A stretch of DNA of 64,000 bases from Flagellimonas sp. CMM7 (GCF_021390195.1 NZ_CP090003.1:2618501-2682500); one strand, 5' to 3'. Positions 51,890 through 62,433 are shown, counted from the first letter of the stretch. A program made the numbers and translations. Notes: a model not told the origin generated them from the sequence alone.

Positions 51890-54817
51890 TTAAGAAGCCT
51901 TGTAATCCGAAGGAGAAACCCCAAATTGTTTTTTAAAACATTTGGTGAAATGGGAGTGATTATTGAAACCTACCCGGTAACCAATTTCTGAGACATTGAC
52001 ATCTGATTTTTTGAGAAGGTCAGCAGCTAGTTTCAAACGTTGGTCTCTAATGAATTCAGTAGTTGTCTGGCCTGTAAGCGCTTTCAGTTTTCGGTGCAGT
52101 TGCATGCGGCTCATACCAAGCGCTTTTGCAAAGGCTTCAGTACTGAAATCAGATGAAGGTAGTTGCTTGTCCAGTACTTCTTGGAGGGAATTTAAAAAAC
52201 GTTCATCGTATGAACTGATTGAAATTTCCTTTGGGGTCAGAATAACCTCTTTACTAAAACGCTTTTGAAGCATTTCTCTGCTTTCCAAAAGATTATTTAT
52301 CGATTGCTTAAGAATTTTGTTATTGAATGGTTTGGTCAAGTACACATCAGCTCCAGTCTCGAGTCCTGTTAAACGGTTTTCGTCTCCCGTCTTTGCAGTC
52401 AGCATGATAATCGGAATATGTGAAGTCGCATGATGTGTCTTGCAATTTTGGGTCAGTTTAAGGCCATTATCTTCGGGCATCATCAAATCGGTAATGATAA
52501 GGTCGGGCACATTCTCCAGGGCTCTCTTAAACCCAGTCTTACCGTTCTTTGCTGTAATTACCCGAAAAGAGGTATCAAAAAGTGAAGAAATATAGGTGCG
52601 TATATCAGCATTGTCGTCAACCATCAATAACATAGGTTGTTCTCCATTCAAAATATTTTTTTTCGGTTCAATTTCATTGGATATACCAGTAAATGATTCA
52701 GTAGTATTGACAATTTCTTGATTTTGAACATGAACTCGTATTTCAGATGCTTGAAAGGTAGCTTCATCAATGGGAAGTTCTACAAAAAAAGTAACGGAAT
52801 CTAATTCGCTTTCAGCTCGGATGGTGCCCCGGTGCAATTCTACCAATTCTTTGGTCAGTGCCAGGCCTATACCCGTACCCGTTTCTTTACTATGTGTTCT
52901 ATGAAAGCGGTTGAAGATTTGTTTCAGTTCTTCAGTCGATATGTTTGTGTCTGTATTTCTTATGGTTAAGCTCAAATGATGACTATCCAATTTGGCACGA
53001 AATGAAATGCGAGCTTTTTCAGGACTGTACTTTAGTGCATTGCCCAAAAGATTGACTACTACTTTTTGTAAAACCTCTTGGTCGTACCAATATACCCCGT
53101 CGTTTCCTATAATAACAGCATCGAGTTGTTGTTCTTTTTGATGCGCCCTAAATAAAAACGACTCCGATATTGTTTTCAGGAAGGTTGGTAAATCTCCCTT
53201 TGAAACCTTCAGTGCATAATGGCCAGATTCCAATTTGGATAAATCAAGAATTTGGCCGACCAAAGTCTCTAAACGATCAGTATTCTTTTTAGCAAGTAAT
53301 AGGTTTTGTTGTTGGGTTGCTGTTAGTACGGAATTTTCAAGTTGTGCTTCTAATGGCCCTTTTATTAAAGTCAAAGGGGTTCGCAATTCATGGGAAATGT
53401 TGGCAAAGAAATTAGACTTTGCAGAAGCCAACTCCCTAAGTTTTTTGTTGGTCTTTTGACGGTTACTATACCTATATGATATAGAGACTAAAAAAGCACT
53501 AATTATGGTTATCAGCGCCAAATAAATGATGTTGTTCTTGCTAAGAATTTCATTGTTAAGTTGTTCTATTTCTAATTGTTCGTTACTCTTTACAAGTTCA
53601 TATTGATTTTCTAAAAAAGCGATATTGTTTTTTTTTAATTCCAAATCAGCTTTAATTTCATTTAGCTCTTCCATTAAGGCATAGGCTCTATGAAAATCAC
53701 CATCTTTTGAATGGGATGCTGCCAGTTTGTCTAACAATAGAAGTTTTCTTGCTTTAAATAGATTTTTGTTATCGATTATCTTTAAAGCTTTTTCTCCGCT
53801 CTTAATGGCATTATTAAATTCACCGTTTTCATAGTAAAAATGAGTGAGATAAGTATAAGGCAAGCAAAGGAAAGCACTATCTTTTCGCGTTTCAAATATG
53901 TTTTTTGATTTTTCTAAATACTTCCGAGACAAATCTATTTTTTCTGTCTTTAGATATGCAAAACCCATAGTACCATATAACACACCTTCTTGATAAGAAC
54001 CTGATTCTGAATAATATGGCAGTAGTTTCAAATAACCCTCAAGGGCTAACGCTGGATTGTTCATATTGAACAATTCAATGTGTGAAAGTTTAAGGGCGTA
54101 GAATTTTAGTTGTCGGATTGATTTTGTTTTTTCGACAACCTTTAAGGCTCTCTGATAATAGATTTTTGCTTTTTCAGGATAGTTCAAATGCTCGTAAATC
54201 CATCCAATATTTGATAGAGCCAAACCCCTTGTGTTTGATTCTTTGAGCTCCGGTAATACATCTATTTCTAGCAAAAGATTTAAAGCTTCGGAATACTTTT
54301 CCTTTTTGATGTAATAAGATGCTACCCTTCTATGGAAAAGTGCTTTAAAGTAGACGTTGTCAACATTAAAGAGAATATTGTCAATTTCCTTTTGTTTTGC
54401 CTGTATTGTAATGTCAGTTTCCTTTTTTTGAAATGCATAGAAGAGTCCGACATTACCTAAAAATAGCCCTTTGGCGTTGTCGAGTTTCTCCGAAGTTGTT
54501 ACAAGATTTTGATAAGCTAAAATGGCCTCTTCTATATTGCCGTTTCCATACTCAATTTCACCTCGTAGAAATAATGAAAAGAGAATATCGGAATTTAACT
54601 CTTTGTCCGTTGCATATTCTTGGTACTCAAGAACAAAATTTAGCTTTTCCTCAAAATCCAATAAGGTGTCCAAATAGTTGTATATTCTAACTTCCTTAAG
54701 TTGGGCTTGATTATTTGAACCTTGCTGAGTGACTAGCGAATCGAGATTCGTTTTGCTCTGTGCTTCGAGCAAAGTGTTGAACACTAAAAACAATACTAAA
54801 AGGCAAGCCCTTATCAT
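51890..54817 (-). CDS. TPR hybrid histidine kinase/response regulator with AraC DNA-binding domain
   Basis: About 975 residues. A signal peptide and tetratricopeptide repeats (about 40-420, several 34-residue helix pairs) form the exported sensor. One helix (about 432-452) crosses the membrane, followed by HisKA (S-H-E-L-R-T-P-L-T-L-I-K near 482), HATPase (N-R-F-H-R-T-H, G-T-G-I-G-L-A-L), a receiver with D-L-M-M-P near 775, and an AraC helix-turn-helix (about 890-975). A single polypeptide thus senses, phosphorelays and binds DNA. TPR sensors are less common than beta-propeller ones in Bacteroidota hybrid regulators. Situated between two envelope gene groups on the same strand, so it probably controls one or both. 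Start at ATG 54817 is chosen for the signal peptide. Confidence 0.92.
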   Translation of the reverse strand: MIRACLLVLFLVFNTLLEAQSKTNLDSLVTQQGSNNQAQLKEVRIYNYLDTLLDFEEKLNFVLEYQEYATDKELNSDILFSLFLRGEIEYGNGNIEEAILAYQNLVTTSEKLDNAKGLFLGNVGLFYAFQKKETDITIQAKQKEIDNILFNVDNVYFKALFHRRVASYYIKKEKYSEALNLLLEIDVLPELKESNTRGLALSNIGWIYEHLNYPEKAKIYYQRALKVVEKTKSIRQLKFYALKLSHIELFNMNNPALALEGYLKLLPYYSESGSYQEGVLYGTMGFAYLKTEKIDLSRKYLEKSKNIFETRKDSAFLCLPYTYLTHFYYENGEFNNAIKSGEKALKIIDNKNLFKARKLLLLDKLAASHSKDGDFHRAYALMEELNEIKADLELKKNNIAFLENQYELVKSNEQLEIEQLNNEILSKNNIIYLALITIISAFLVSISYRYSNRQKTNKKLRELASAKSNFFANISHELRTPLTLIKGPLEAQLENSVLTATQQQNLLLAKKNTDRLETLVGQILDLSKLESGHYALKVSKGDLPTFLKTISESFLFRAHQKEQQLDAVIIGNDGVYWYDQEVLQKVVVNLLGNALKYSPEKARISFRAKLDSHHLSLTIRNTDTNISTEELKQIFNRFHRTHSKETGTGIGLALTKELVELHRGTIRAESELDSVTFFVELPIDEATFQASEIRVHVQNQEIVNTTESFTGISNEIEPKKNILNGEQPMLLMVDDNADIRTYISSLFDTSFRVITAKNGKTGFKRALENVPDLIITDLMMPEDNGLKLTQNCKTHHATSHIPIIMLTAKTGDENRLTGLETGADVYLTKPFNNKILKQSINNLLESREMLQKRFSKEVILTPKEISISSYDERFLNSLQEVLDKQLPSSDFSTEAFAKALGMSRMQLHRKLKALTGQTTTEFIRDQRLKLAADLLKKSDVNVSEIGYRVGFNNHSHFTKCFKKQFGVSPSDYKAS

Positions 54818-54890
54818 TTTAGTGGGAGGGAAGAACTCTTGATATAGGATGTTTTGTCTCGATATTTGCACCGATTTTTAAAAGTTGTTA

Positions 54891-55589
54891 CTACTTGGAA
54901 AAAGAAGCCAGTTCCATTCGGCTGCTCAACTTCCCTTTTTTATTGAAAGTTTCTTGCTTTACAATGCCTATGTCTTTTGCCAACCAAACCTTATCGGTAA
55001 ATGTCATTTTGGCCATCATAGCTTTTGAACTTATGGTTGAGGCTAGTACATAACAATCAAAGGTGCCTGCTGGAGTGGTTACCGATTCTTTACCAATTAC
55101 TTTTCTGTCAGTAGTTTTAACTTCCGTATTCATTTTTATACCACTCATGCTCATCGCAACTATTAACTCGCCATCGGCAAGCTCTTGATCGACGGATAGG
55201 TTGTTGGGTATTTCAACATTGGTTCCGGAGATGTCCATTTCGGCATTCATTTGTTCCAGTTGCCCCTTAAGTTGAGGGGACAATAAGCTGTTGAAATCTA
55301 TAGAGATGCCATCACCAGTGCAGGTGACTTCATATTCCAGTTCCATCTGGTCTTTTGGTTTGGTGCCACCGGCTTTTACGTTCATGGTTGCAACGGTATT
55401 GCCGCCACTATTTTCCACTTTAATTACCTTGTACTCCGTAGTGCCGCTGGGTTTATCCTTTTTATCGTAGAGGTTATAGCTGAATTTGGCCCCCGCTGTC
55501 ATTGGGTAGAACGTGCTACAATTGTCTTGGGCATTGGTAAAGTTTAGGCCAATTACACATAACAGACCAAAAAGAAATTGCTTTTTCAT
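54891..55589 (-). CDS. TapB/DUF3108-like secreted protein
   Basis: A 232-residue protein with a signal peptide (1-20, ending T-N-A-Q-D). The mature part includes Y-P-M-T-A-G-A-K-F-S-Y and S-V-T-T-P-A-G-T-F-D-C-Y, typical of the DUF3108/TapB-like beta-barrel fold. It may bind lipid. Eight bases after the OmpA gene upstream, thus co-transcribed. Confidence 0.8.
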   Translation of the reverse strand: MKKQFLFGLLCVIGLNFTNAQDNCSTFYPMTAGAKFSYNLYDKKDKPSGTTEYKVIKVENSGGNTVATMNVKAGGTKPKDQMELEYEVTCTGDGISIDFNSLLSPQLKGQLEQMNAEMDISGTNVEIPNNLSVDQELADGELIVAMSMSGIKMNTEVKTTDRKVIGKESVTTPAGTFDCYVLASTISSKAMMAKMTFTDKVWLAKDIGIVKQETFNKKGKLSSRMELASFSK

Positions 55590-55597
55590 AATAGTGC

Positions 55598-56908
55598 TTA
55601 TTGTTTTATAAATTCAACTCTTCTGTTCTGGGCTTTCCCATCAGCGGTATTGTTGTCACCAACAGGTTCAGATTCTCCCTTGCCTTCAAAAAGCAGTCTG
55701 TCCGAAGAAATCCCATAAACCGATACGAGTGCATTTTTAACAGCTTCTGCCCTTTTCTTTGATAGGGTAAGATTGTTTTCATCCGAACCATCCGAATCGG
55801 TATGACCAACTATTTTTAAGGCCATACTTTCCTCTTGTTGCAGTACTTGGGATACTTGTCGGATAATGCCCATAGACTGTGGTTGTATATTTGCCAAACC
55901 TGATTCGAACAAGATTCCGTTTGTAGAGATTTTCCCTTCGGATATCAATTTTCTTCTTAGGTCCACTCCACCTTCGGCAACCTTTAAATTTGAAATGAAT
56001 AAGCGTTCTTTACTATCTTTGAATCCTCTAGGCTCAAATTTTAGCGTTGTAATCTTTCCTTCGGATACCAATCTCGGAACATCGATATATTTATTTTCAT
56101 TCACCCAAAGCCTGAAACGTTTTCCATTTACCGCTACGGAAATATGGACTTTCTGTAAAACATCTTTTCTGATGTCGGCAGTAACTGTATTGTTCACCGT
56201 GTTCTTGCCCTCAATATTGTTCCAAATTCGAATACCTATGGGAACGTACTGACAAAATGGGAGGTAGGCATAAATAGCGTTCCTGCCGTAACCAAATTTG
56301 TCGCTCTCATCCAAAATGAAGTGTAATATGGCCTGGGACGAAGTTTGTTTGTCGAGACCATTGGCCAAAAGGTCAAATTCTATGGTATAATCTTGCGGTA
56401 ATGTGGGAACATCGGGGATATAATATGAACTGGGTTTCATTTCGAACCATTTTCCATCTTCAGTGCTTATTTTTACAACCTCACCACTACCATTGGTGTT
56501 CCATTTTGCGGGGAAGTCACCAATAAAATCATTGCTGAAATCATCGAAGAAAAGCTGTTTGTCTCCAGGGACGTAATCAAATTTACTATATACCTGTATG
56601 GTTTTCGGTCCAGTGTTACCAACATTTTCAGTACCAGAGTTACTTTCATTGGTATTTCCTGACTTATTTTGACCGCTAGGGGTTTCAGGAGCTTTTGGAG
56701 CTTGTTTTCCGCCAGAACCTGGTTCTAAAATACTGTCCAATGCCTGATCTGTTTTTTTTGAGGTTTCGTTTTCCACGCGGCGTTCCACCGTCCGTTCTGC
56801 GGCCCTTTCAGCTTTTTTTGCCAACTTTTTGAAAAATTGGGCGTTGGTGTTTGTGCTAAAAGCTATAGCGAAAATCAATATGATTTTGCTTACTAAAGAG
56901 GTTTTCAT
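55598..56908 (-). CDS. OmpA family protein
   Basis: A 436-residue protein. A signal peptide (1-23), a coiled-coil basic segment (about 25-60), a Gly/Pro/Asn-rich linker, a beta-sandwich/concanavalin-like domain (about 105-310) with A-V-N-G-K-R-F-R-L-W, and a C-terminal OmpA domain (about 330-436) with I-V-G-H-T-D-S-D-G-S and R-R-V-E-F. It anchors to peptidoglycan. Partner of the TapB-like gene. Confidence 0.9.
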   Translation of the reverse strand: MKTSLVSKIILIFAIAFSTNTNAQFFKKLAKKAERAAERTVERRVENETSKKTDQALDSILEPGSGGKQAPKAPETPSGQNKSGNTNESNSGTENVGNTGPKTIQVYSKFDYVPGDKQLFFDDFSNDFIGDFPAKWNTNGSGEVVKISTEDGKWFEMKPSSYYIPDVPTLPQDYTIEFDLLANGLDKQTSSQAILHFILDESDKFGYGRNAIYAYLPFCQYVPIGIRIWNNIEGKNTVNNTVTADIRKDVLQKVHISVAVNGKRFRLWVNENKYIDVPRLVSEGKITTLKFEPRGFKDSKERLFISNLKVAEGGVDLRRKLISEGKISTNGILFESGLANIQPQSMGIIRQVSQVLQQEESMALKIVGHTDSDGSDENNLTLSKKRAEAVKNALVSVYGISSDRLLFEGKGESEPVGDNNTADGKAQNRRVEFIKQ

Positions 56909-57039
56909 TTAATATAGTGTTTTGATTATGTGTTCGTTAAGGTAAAATAATGTCTTTGAATCTACAAAAAGGACTTTATGGAAAAGTGCAAGATGTATAT
57001 TCTGCATCAACTAATGTATAAATTGTAGTAAAGAAGCTG

Positions 57040-59496
57040 TTAATTCATCTTGTACAGAATTAAAGAATTCTCTTGATCCTTGGCCACTAATTCCAACTTT
57101 TTGTCATTGTCCATATCCACTAAGTCTATCAAAGAGTTTCCAAAAACAGGGAAATTGGGAATGGCTTTCGCTTGGCTGTCAAATAAATATATCTTTTGAT
57201 TTTGAATGTCCGTTACGCTAACGTAGATTTTGTCATAGATATAAAAGATTTTGGGTTTAGAATAAACCCCTAAATCCAATTCCACTTTTTTTCCTCTTAT
57301 ACTTAAGACATTGTCATCCATAAAGGTTAAGGTCTTGCTGGTAGTATACATTCCATGATCTTTACTAAGATTGAAATTAGTACTGGTAAGTTTTCCCTTT
57401 GTGTCAATTTGATGCAGCACTCCTTTTTTGTTTGTAGTGGAAAACTTGTCCTTGTATAAAAAGACCTCATTGTCGGAAAAATCAATTTTTTGAGATACCT
57501 TAATGCGATCACCGCCTGATCTATGAAGGATTTTAAGGGTTTTATCTTCTAATTGAAATATCAAATAATCTTTGTTGGAAACCCTGAAGTGTTTTGGAGC
57601 TTTTAAAATGGCGCTCTGTGCTTTGGTATAGGTGAATCCGTCAACTACCTGGGCTTTGTTGTTGTACATAAAAACTTTTTCACCCTGGGTAATTATAAAG
57701 CGATAATCTTTTTTTCCTTCATAATCGAATACGGCTAAAGGATTCAAATTTCCGCCTTCAAATGTTTTATTAAAGGGAGGTACTTCGTCTCCGTTTCTAT
57801 CAATAATCAAGAACTGGTTATTAGTGCAAAAAGCGAGTTGTAAACGTCCATTTTTGTAGATGTCAACCTGTTGTATGCGACCTTGTATTCTTCCTTCCAA
57901 TTGTTTTTTCCAAAGCACTTTCCCATCAGTTGAAATCAGATATAAAAAGTTGTTTTGGTCTTGAACAACAATTTCTTTTTTATTGGTTCTGTGATTTTTT
58001 ACGAACTGGGGATCAATTGCCAAGTCAGTATCCAATTCCAAAGTAAACAAAGGCGTTACGGTATTGCTTTTTACTGTTTTTTCAATTTTGGAGACCAGAA
58101 AGTTGACATGTGCAAAATCAGTATCGGCTACCACTTGGGCTGCAAAAGTATGGTCCGAAAAATCTCCTTTCTTAATAGGATTAAAAAGTTCAGCAGCAAA
58201 CTCTTGCTCAGCAAAGAAATCTATTCCTGAAGAATTGGAAACAAATAAAATACTGGACTCATTGGCCAGTGGAGCTTTTGCGGTTGTATAAATAGGAGCA
58301 TTACTAAACGATGTTGCATTCCTGTAATTGCTTATTATAGTTTGTAAGGATTCTTTATTTTCTGAAAAAACAAAAGTATTTTCCAGAATAGTACAAAAGT
58401 TGGATGCAAAATCTTTTAATAAAGGGGCAAACCCTTCGGATAACAGATTCTTGTGATTCAAAACCAAAATTTCACTTCCCTGATAGGTAGAAGATGAAGT
58501 TTTATCGGCATTCAAGAATTCTGATAAACTTTCGGTTCCAAAGGAATTCAGTAGGGCTACTTTGTTATTGTTTAAATAGATGATGCCAACTTCTTCAACA
58601 GTGTTGAAAAGCGTGTCAATTGGTTTTACTCTATCCAAATAGACATTTTGGTTTTTAGCAAAAATCTGATAGTCATCAAAAGTATAAGAAAGTACAGCCT
58701 GTGCATTTAATGGAGCAAAGAGCGGTGTTTTGTTGGTTAAAGGAGTTGTCCCCTTAAATAAATTGATGAAGTTTTTTGTAGAATCCGTGGCAATAGCTAC
58801 TCCGTTAAAATTGATGTTATCAGAATTGGCCGAAAAATCTACGGAAACCCAGTCAGAAAAAGATTTTACACCATCATGGTTTTCCTTTAGTAGAGAAGAG
58901 AGTATGGAGGATGGCTCATTCAAGTTAAAGAATAGAGTTGCTGATTTACTAGGTCCAGCAGTATCGTACAATCTTTTTAATGAGGGATTGACCTTTGTAC
59001 TGTTGGCGCGAGCCATATTTTCTATAAGCATTAGTGAAGAGCTCATAATAATGGTATCATCCTCGAACATGCTATAGACTTCATTGCCCTCTATGGTATA
59101 CTTGGTTATGCTTTTGTTTTGGTAAGCAAGTGTCTCAACCGTTTTATCAGTGATGTCTTCCAGATTGATGAAATCGGCACTTTTATCGGAAACAAGAACA
59201 AATTCATAATTCTCTTTGCCAATTTCATAAAAAGCCAAAACACAAGTAGCTTCCGTACTAACATGCTCTAACCCCTTTGTCTTTTTAAGAATTTGCTCAT
59301 GAATTGGAAAATTGTTCGTTTTTTCAAGAAACGTGTTGTTTTTAAGCTCGCTCTTGAAATTGGATAAATTATTGATTTTTACAATAAGTGAAGAATTTGG
59401 TGGCAAGTATCCTAATAATGAATCTGTAATTATCACCTCGGTCTGGCAAGAAATGAAGAAAAGGATGAGTATGGGTAGCAGTACTTTGGATTTCAT
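57040..59496 (-). CDS. large lipoprotein with possible beta-propeller
   Basis: About 818 residues from the ATG chosen. Lipobox F-F-I-S-C. Residues 20-500 resemble DUF3352-like surface proteins (P-P-N-S-S-L-I-V-K-I-N-N-L). The C-terminal ~280 residues show repeated blades with D-x-D-G-K-V-L-W-K and I-D-R-N-G-D, i.e. a PQQ-like or WD-like beta-propeller, without clear catalytic residues. It may bind another envelope protein. 29 bases downstream of rnhB in the same direction. Confidence 0.8.
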   Translation of the reverse strand: MKSKVLLPILILFFISCQTEVIITDSLLGYLPPNSSLIVKINNLSNFKSELKNNTFLEKTNNFPIHEQILKKTKGLEHVSTEATCVLAFYEIGKENYEFVLVSDKSADFINLEDITDKTVETLAYQNKSITKYTIEGNEVYSMFEDDTIIMSSSLMLIENMARANSTKVNPSLKRLYDTAGPSKSATLFFNLNEPSSILSSLLKENHDGVKSFSDWVSVDFSANSDNINFNGVAIATDSTKNFINLFKGTTPLTNKTPLFAPLNAQAVLSYTFDDYQIFAKNQNVYLDRVKPIDTLFNTVEEVGIIYLNNNKVALLNSFGTESLSEFLNADKTSSSTYQGSEILVLNHKNLLSEGFAPLLKDFASNFCTILENTFVFSENKESLQTIISNYRNATSFSNAPIYTTAKAPLANESSILFVSNSSGIDFFAEQEFAAELFNPIKKGDFSDHTFAAQVVADTDFAHVNFLVSKIEKTVKSNTVTPLFTLELDTDLAIDPQFVKNHRTNKKEIVVQDQNNFLYLISTDGKVLWKKQLEGRIQGRIQQVDIYKNGRLQLAFCTNNQFLIIDRNGDEVPPFNKTFEGGNLNPLAVFDYEGKKDYRFIITQGEKVFMYNNKAQVVDGFTYTKAQSAILKAPKHFRVSNKDYLIFQLEDKTLKILHRSGGDRIKVSQKIDFSDNEVFLYKDKFSTTNKKGVLHQIDTKGKLTSTNFNLSKDHGMYTTSKTLTFMDDNVLSIRGKKVELDLGVYSKPKIFYIYDKIYVSVTDIQNQKIYLFDSQAKAIPNFPVFGNSLIDLVDMDNDKKLELVAKDQENSLILYKMN

Positions 59497-59525
59497 TTTC
59501 AAAGTTTCCAACAAATTTATGATTT

Positions 59526-60122
59526 TTAAATATCCAGTGTTAGCTGTTCCGGAAGTTGTCTAAAGCTTTTTCTGTGATATTTGGTAAGTCCATGTTCTCT
59601 AATGGCTTCGCGGTGTTCTTTTGTAGGGTATCCTTTGTTTTTTTTCCAATTGTACATAGGAAATTCTTCATGTATCCCAGCCATGTAATCATCTCTATAA
59701 GTCTTGGCCAGTATGGATGCTGCGGCAATACTCATAAATTTGCCGTCTCCCTTGATAATACACTCATGTTGAACAGAAGGGTAGGGTTTAAATCGGTTGC
59801 CATCAACAATAATAAAACTTGGAATCTGTGATAATGTGTCCAAAGCCCTGTGCATTGCCAATATGGATGCGTTTAAAATATTGATGCTATCTATTTCATT
59901 TTCAAAGACATGACATACAGAAAAAGAGACTGCTTCTTTTTCAAGAATAGGCCTTAAGAGTTCTCTTTTTGATTTTGATAGTTGTTTGGAGTCGTTTAAT
60001 ATTTCGTTTGAGAAACCTTTGGGAAGAATTATTGCCCCTGCAGTGACCGGTCCGGCCAAACAGCCTCTTCCAGCTTCATCTGTCCCCGCTTCATCTGGGT
60101 ATTTGTAAATGTCTTTGAGCAT
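59526..60122 (-). CDS. rnhB: ribonuclease HII
   Basis: Removes ribonucleotides and RNA from RNA-DNA hybrids. D15-E16[10 protein letters not shown] is the family signature (canonical G-R-G-P-L-A-G-P-V; the Pro is Cys here). Further acidic residues are in V-D-G-N-R near 107. 198 residues, full length. Also precedes the propeller lipoprotein gene. Confidence 0.95.
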   Translation of the reverse strand: MLKDIYKYPDEAGTDEAGRGCLAGPVTAGAIILPKGFSNEILNDSKQLSKSKRELLRPILEKEAVSFSVCHVFENEIDSINILNASILAMHRALDTLSQIPSFIIVDGNRFKPYPSVQHECIIKGDGKFMSIAAASILAKTYRDDYMAGIHEEFPMYNWKKNKGYPTKEHREAIREHGLTKYHRKSFRQLPEQLTLDI

Positions 60123-60295
60123 TTTCTATAGGAGCAAATATTTGGCAATCTAAAATAAAGAATGAAATCTAAAGCAGAAAAATCAAATTTAAACCTTGAA
60201 GTTTTTTGCCAATGAATTCTCTTTTTTGTCATTAAAGTGTTTTAACAAGAACTTTTAAGCTGCAAACTTTCACATTTCTTTAGAAACAAAACATA

Positions 60296-60303
60296 TACCT
60301 TTG
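60296..60303 (+). promoter_or_regulatory. -7 element of the porin gene
   Basis: TACCTTTG fits TAnnTTTG, 18 bases before the porin ATG. Confidence 0.5.
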
Positions 60304-60321
60304 TTCGACGAATAACATGGA

Positions 60322-62313
60322 ATGAGATTTTTATTTTTTGCCCTACTCTTTTTTCTGGGTCAATTACTGTTTGCACAACAAGATTCTTTACCCCCATTAG
60401 AGAAAACAGACTCTATAGCTAAAGGAAAGCCCAAATTCATAAAACAAAAAGAAGAAGAAGAGGAAGAAGAGCGAACGGTTTCTATTGTTGATTATAAGAT
60501 TATTTCTTACGCAAGGGATACCACTTCGTTAGATACTACCCTTACTATTTTAAAAGAATACAAATACAATTTTTTAAGAAAGGATGATTTTGAGTTGATG
60601 CCTTTTTCCAATATTGGTCAACCCTATAATGCCCTTGGAAGAACCTTTTCCAATACTTCTTTCTATCCGCATTTGGGCGCGATGGCAAAACACTTTAATT
60701 ATTTTGAAAAAGAAGATATAGATTACTATAGCGTTGCAACTCCAATGACAGAGCTTATGTTTAAAACTACATTGGAGCAGGGACAATTATTAGACGCTTT
60801 GCTAACCTTCAATCTGTCCGAAAGATTTAATTTTTCATTGGCCTACAAAGGATTTAGGTCTTTGGGAAAATATCGTTTTGACCAAGCTCAGTCGGGAAAT
60901 TTCAGAACAACGTTCAATTATCGCAACAAAAGGGATAACTATAATGTAAGAGGACATATAGCAGCTCAAGCAATTGAAACTGAAGAAAATGGAGGATTGC
61001 TTAATAGAGAACAATTTGAGAATGATCCAGAAGGTGATTTTACAGATAGGTCACGGATTGATGTTCAGTATCAAGATGCAAACAATCGGGTGTTGGGTAA
61101 GCGCTACTTTTTAGATCATCAATTAAAACTGTTGAATATAAAAAGAGATTCTACGGATAATGAACCCACAACACTTACCATTGGTCATGAATTTAATTAT
61201 GAAACTAAACTATATGAGTTTATTCAGTCATCCCAAACAGATGCTTTTGGCCTAGACCCGTTTGTAACTCCTATAGAAGATAAGGCTCGGTTAAAAACAA
61301 TGTTCAATAAAGTGTCCACAAAATTTTCAAATAAAACTTTGGGCAATGCAACAGGTAGCATTAGCCTTTACAATTACAACTATTTTTTTAATAGCATTTT
61401 GGTGACCGAAGCAGGTACAATTCAAAATCAATTAAAAGGAGAAGAAATTGCTGTAGGGGGCGGCTATTCTAAAAAATTCGGTCGCCTGTTTCTAGAAGGA
61501 AATATTAATTACAGTGTCTCTGGAGAGCTTACAGGGAATGCATTCAATGCAGCGGTGGAATATCAAATAAATGATAATAATCAAATATCTGGTTTTATTA
61601 GTGCCTCCTCCCGAATGCCCAACTTTAATTTTTTGTTGTATCAGAGCGATTATCAAAATTTTAATTGGCAGAACACGGCTGTTTTTGAAAACATCCAGAC
61701 ACAGAGCATCGGATTTGGTTTTGATTCAAAGTGGTTAGGCTCAATTGAGGCTGAATATAGTGCCATTGATAATTATACATACTTTGAGTCCATTGCAACA
61801 CAAGAACAGATAGATAATGCTCAAGAGACCGCCTTTGTAAAACCGTTTCAGGAAGCCACAACGATAAATCATTTACGGGTGAAGTACACCAAGGAATTCA
61901 AGTGGAGAAATTGGGCTCTCAACAATACTGTGCTCTATCAAGATGTTACCCAAGATAAACAAGTGCTTAATGTACCACAGTTGGTGACAAGAAACACACT
62001 TTACTTCTCAACAGATGCATTCAAAAAGGCAATGTTCTTGCAGACTGGGATAACCTTTAAATATTTTACCTCCTACAATATGAATGCCTACAATCCATTG
62101 TTGGGAGAGTTTTACATTCAGAACAGAGAAGAACTTGGAGGCTTTCCAATGTTGGACTTTTTTATCAATGCCAAAGTGAGGCAAACTAGAATATATTTAA
62201 AGGCTGAGCATTTTAATTCATCCTTCTCCGAGCCTAACTTTTATTCGGCGCCAAACTACCCCTTTCGAGACTTTGTTATTCGTTTTGGATTGGTATGGAA
62301 TTTCTTTTCTTAA
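60322..62313 (+). CDS. putative porin
   Basis: A 663-residue outer-membrane barrel with a signal peptide (1-18), a Glu/Lys-rich acidic linker (about 45-52), and long alternating strands ending in L-V-W-N-F-F-S, with a terminal aromatic residue typical of outer-membrane barrels. It matches the Bacteroidota putative-porin family (formerly DUF4289). Solute unknown. Single gene before the rRNA operon. Confidence 0.88.
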   Translation: MRFLFFALLFFLGQLLFAQQDSLPPLEKTDSIAKGKPKFIKQKEEEEEEERTVSIVDYKIISYARDTTSLDTTLTILKEYKYNFLRKDDFELMPFSNIGQPYNALGRTFSNTSFYPHLGAMAKHFNYFEKEDIDYYSVATPMTELMFKTTLEQGQLLDALLTFNLSERFNFSLAYKGFRSLGKYRFDQAQSGNFRTTFNYRNKRDNYNVRGHIAAQAIETEENGGLLNREQFENDPEGDFTDRSRIDVQYQDANNRVLGKRYFLDHQLKLLNIKRDSTDNEPTTLTIGHEFNYETKLYEFIQSSQTDAFGLDPFVTPIEDKARLKTMFNKVSTKFSNKTLGNATGSISLYNYNYFFNSILVTEAGTIQNQLKGEEIAVGGGYSKKFGRLFLEGNINYSVSGELTGNAFNAAVEYQINDNNQISGFISASSRMPNFNFLLYQSDYQNFNWQNTAVFENIQTQSIGFGFDSKWLGSIEAEYSAIDNYTYFESIATQEQIDNAQETAFVKPFQEATTINHLRVKYTKEFKWRNWALNNTVLYQDVTQDKQVLNVPQLVTRNTLYFSTDAFKKAMFLQTGITFKYFTSYNMNAYNPLLGEFYIQNREELGGFPMLDFFINAKVRQTRIYLKAEHFNSSFSEPNFYSAPNYPFRDFVIRFGLVWNFFS

Positions 62314-62402
62314 AATTATCATAACATTGAAATAATTTGAAGCTGAAAAACAGTGGATTACAATTTTATTTATTTTTTTAGAGAAAAATAGATGGAAACT
62401 AC

Positions 62403-62433
62403 TTGCGGAGGAAAAATAAGGTGTTTATATTTG
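62403..62433 (+). promoter_or_regulatory. rRNA operon promoter
   Basis: TTG at 62403 and TATATTTG at 62426-62433, spacer 20. The strongest-looking promoter in the window. Confidence 0.75.
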
